Assembly: GCF_019083965.1 (NCBI RefSeq)
Contig: NZ_JAHRCY010000021.1
Coordinates: forward strand, 62,001-126,000
DNA length: 64,000 bases
Source of the DNA: Catellatospora tritici
GTDB lineage: Bacteria > Actinomycetota > Actinomycetes > Mycobacteriales > Micromonosporaceae
Reading direction: 5' to 3'
The position numbers and the translations under genes are program-made. Of this stretch, positions 63,201 to 64,000 are shown in pieces; position 1 is the stretch's first letter, and each line of letters begins with the position of its first letter. Below the pieces are notes generated by a model. That model was not told where the DNA came from. It did no database searches and was given only the letters and a program-made list of their open reading frames with translations.

Positions 63201-64000
63201 CGTCGACGCCGAGCGTGGCGTGACCGTCCACTCGCGCGCCGAGGGCGAGCAGGCCGCCTGGGCGCTGCACGCGCAGGGCACCCTGGCCGGGCGCGGTACG
63301 GCACCCGCCGTGCTGGGCCAGTGGCCGCCGTCCGGGGCCGACCCGATCGACGTCAGCACCGCGTACCCCGACCTGGCCGAGCAGGGCTACGGCTACGGCC
63401 CGGCCTTCCAGGGGCTGCGTGCCGCGTGGCGTCGCGGCGACGAGATCTTCGCCGAGGTGGCGCTGCCGGAGCAGGCGTACGCCGACGCGGCCCGGTTCGG
63501 GCTGCACCCGGCCCTGCTCGACGCCGCCCTGCACGCCGCGCTGCTCACCGACGGTGGCCCGACCGCGCTCCCGTTCGCCTGGTCCGACGTCACGCTGCAC
63601 GCGGTCGGCGCGACCGCCGCCCGGGTGCGCGTCACGGCGGACGGCTCCGGCGGCGTACGCGTGGATCTCGCCGATCCCACCGGCGAGCCGCTGCTGACCG
63701 TCGGCGCCCTCGCCTCCCGACCGGTCGACCCGACCCGGCTCGGCGGCCCCGCCGCGGGCCCGCTGTACAAACTGGACTCCGTGCCGGTCCCCGACGGGCC
63801 GGCCGAGCGGCGGTCGGCGATCGCCGCGCCCGAGGTGGCCGTGGCCCCACTGGCCGGGTCGGATGTCGTGGCCGACCTGCACGGCGCGGCCCGCTGGGCG
63901 CTGTCGCTGCTGCGCGACCGGCTCGTCGACGACGGCGGAACGCTGATCGTGGTCACCCGCGACGGCGATCTGGCGGCGGCCGCGGTGCGCGGTCTGGTCC
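60235..64000 (+). CDS. Second type I PKS, 5' part (module 4: KS-AT-DH-KR start), cut by window end
   Basis: Starts at GTG 60235, 12 nt after the first PKS stop, with CTGGAG as RBS. An N-terminal docking coiled coil ('ALRRSLLDNERLRQENGKLSEL', residues 10-31) would pair with the C-terminus of the first PKS. KS (Cys193, TACSS; HGTGT and NLGHT His present), AT (Ser639, GHSIG; HAFH, malonyl), DH and the structural half of a KR follow before the window ends. The DH motif is His938-RIG-Asp942-TILFP, so Gly of HxxxGxxxxP is replaced by Asp, and its activity is uncertain. A fourth conjugated or hydroxylated unit is predicted. Confidence 0.95.
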   Translation, partial: MDANVDQIVEALRRSLLDNERLRQENGKLSELVTEPIAIVGMACRFPGGVGSAADLWRLVDGGVDAVAGFPTDRGWDLDGLYDPEPGKAGRSIAREGGFLYDAADFDADFFGISPREAIGLDPQQRLLLETSWEAIERAGIDPVSLRGSRTGVFAGVMYHDYGFGTSDGSLVTGRVAFSLGLEGPAVTVDTACSSSLVAMHWAAQALRRGDCTLALAGGVTVMADPDMFVYFNTQRGLARDGRCKAFSDAADGTGCAEGVGVLVLERLCDARANSHPVLAVIAGSAVNSDGASSGMTTPNGPSQQRVIRRALADAGLRPADVDVVEAHGTGTRLGDPIEAQALLATYGQDRHGDEPLWLGSVKSNLGHTQAAAGVAGVIKMVEAIRRGSLPRTLHAERRTEQVDWAAGRVELLTEARPWPRTGRPRRAAVSSFGLSGTNAHVILAEAEEVAAPFSEARTRRGAVPWVLSARSPEALAKQAARLRDQLTGGNATDPVDVAWSLATTRSRFDHRAVVVGTDADDLSAALVALAAGDTSTVTRPAPGLPTTAFLFTGQGAQRLGMARELYDAYPVFASRFDEVCTELDRWLDRPIREVVWGGDEDLLNQTVYAQAGLFAVEVALFELLAFWGVRPQYLAGHSIGELSAACVAGVWSLADAARLVAARGRLMQALPTGGVMVAVEATEAEVLPLLVDGVDIAAVNGPRAVVVSGVESAVEQVVAQLSAEGRRSSRLRVSHAFHSVLMEPMLAEYAAIARELSYREPGIPIVSTVNGRLVIAGQLTDPQYWVGQIRSAVRFADAVTTLAELGTTSLLELGPDAVLTAAARQIAPDLPAAATQRRGREETAALLAGVGHAFGAGTPVDWSAVLAGRGGRRVDLPTYAFQRVRYWEHVVGAGGAATGLPTVDHPLLAALLDPPAADAVLLSGRLSADTQPWLADHRIGDTILFPGTGFVELALRAGQQVGCDALAELSLHEPLVLPAHGGVQVLVAVDAERGVTVHSRAEGEQAAWALHAQGTLAGRGTAPAVLGQWPPSGADPIDVSTAYPDLAEQGYGYGPAFQGLRAAWRRGDEIFAEVALPEQAYADAARFGLHPALLDAALHAALLTDGGPTALPFAWSDVTLHAVGATAARVRVTADGSGGVRVDLADPTGEPLLTVGALASRPVDPTRLGGPAAGPLYKLDSVPVPDGPAERRSAIAAPEVAVAPLAGSDVVADLHGAARWALSLLRDRLVDDGGTLIVVTRDGDLAAAAVRGLV
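61888..62484 (+). repeat. AT-domain block shared with module 2 (copy 2)
   Basis: Gap-free partner of 51205-51801, offset 10,683 nt. The downstream sequences diverge at once after this block (GRVAAELVYNE versus AAIARELSYRE), which points to recombination limited to the AT core. Confidence 0.8.

Overview
The window is very G+C-rich, gene-dense DNA of actinomycete type: GTG/TTG starts, ATGA/GTGA overlaps, a SARP regulator, a LAL regulator and a modular polyketide synthase (PKS). Two intergenic hairpins built on AAGGGC(C/A)CCTT with a conserved TTATCGCTT loop look like a dispersed repeat I associate with Micromonosporaceae, so a Micromonospora-like genus is my best guess, not a proof.

Positions 1-23,300 are mostly ordinary chromosome. 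They hold small conserved-domain proteins (DUF1801, PPOX, DUF2804, YjbR, DUF402), a stand-alone condensation-domain protein, a lipoprotein, a haem peroxidase/cupin/SDR group, a secreted Ser/Pro-rich protein, an Asp/Glu racemase-like protein, a large membrane protein, an AfsR-type SARP regulator, an FAD monooxygenase and an ECF sigma/anti-sigma pair. Several palindromic repeats and two gene remnants lie between them.

Positions 23,333-29,580 hold a TetR regulator and, on the minus strand, a tightly coupled block: PqqD-like protein, (transposon-end remnant), mftE, mycofactocin-type SDR, mftF, mftD and an APH(6)-like kinase. This is the back half of a mycofactocin locus. The precursor peptide mftA, the chaperone mftB and the radical SAM enzyme mftC are not in the window. 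The remnant, with two IS200/IS605-like hairpins, sits directly upstream of mftE.

Positions 29,600-64,000 are most of a type I PKS cluster that reads as a beta-amino-acid-primed polyene macrolactam pathway. It has a type II thioesterase, a LAL regulator, a discrete ACP, a mycofactocin-coupled SDR, a luciferase-like monooxygenase, a KamA-type radical SAM aminomutase, an aminotransferase, a discrete acyltransferase, two discrete adenylating ligases, and a PKS that opens with a loading ACP followed by three KS-AT-DH-KR-ACP modules. A second PKS runs off the right edge. The expected logic, known from vicenistatin and incednine, is: the aminomutase makes a beta-amino acid; one ligase loads it on the discrete ACP; the second ligase caps it with an alpha-amino acid; the discrete AT moves the dipeptide to the loading ACP; and malonate modules build a conjugated polyene. 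Seven transcription units of this cluster carry a shared (C/T)TAGGGG(T) motif upstream, pointing toward the gene. At three of them (discrete ACP, aminomutase, PKS) it lies 21-22 nt before a TAnnnT -10 box. This is the strongest new signal seen and is a candidate operator for the cluster's LAL regulator.
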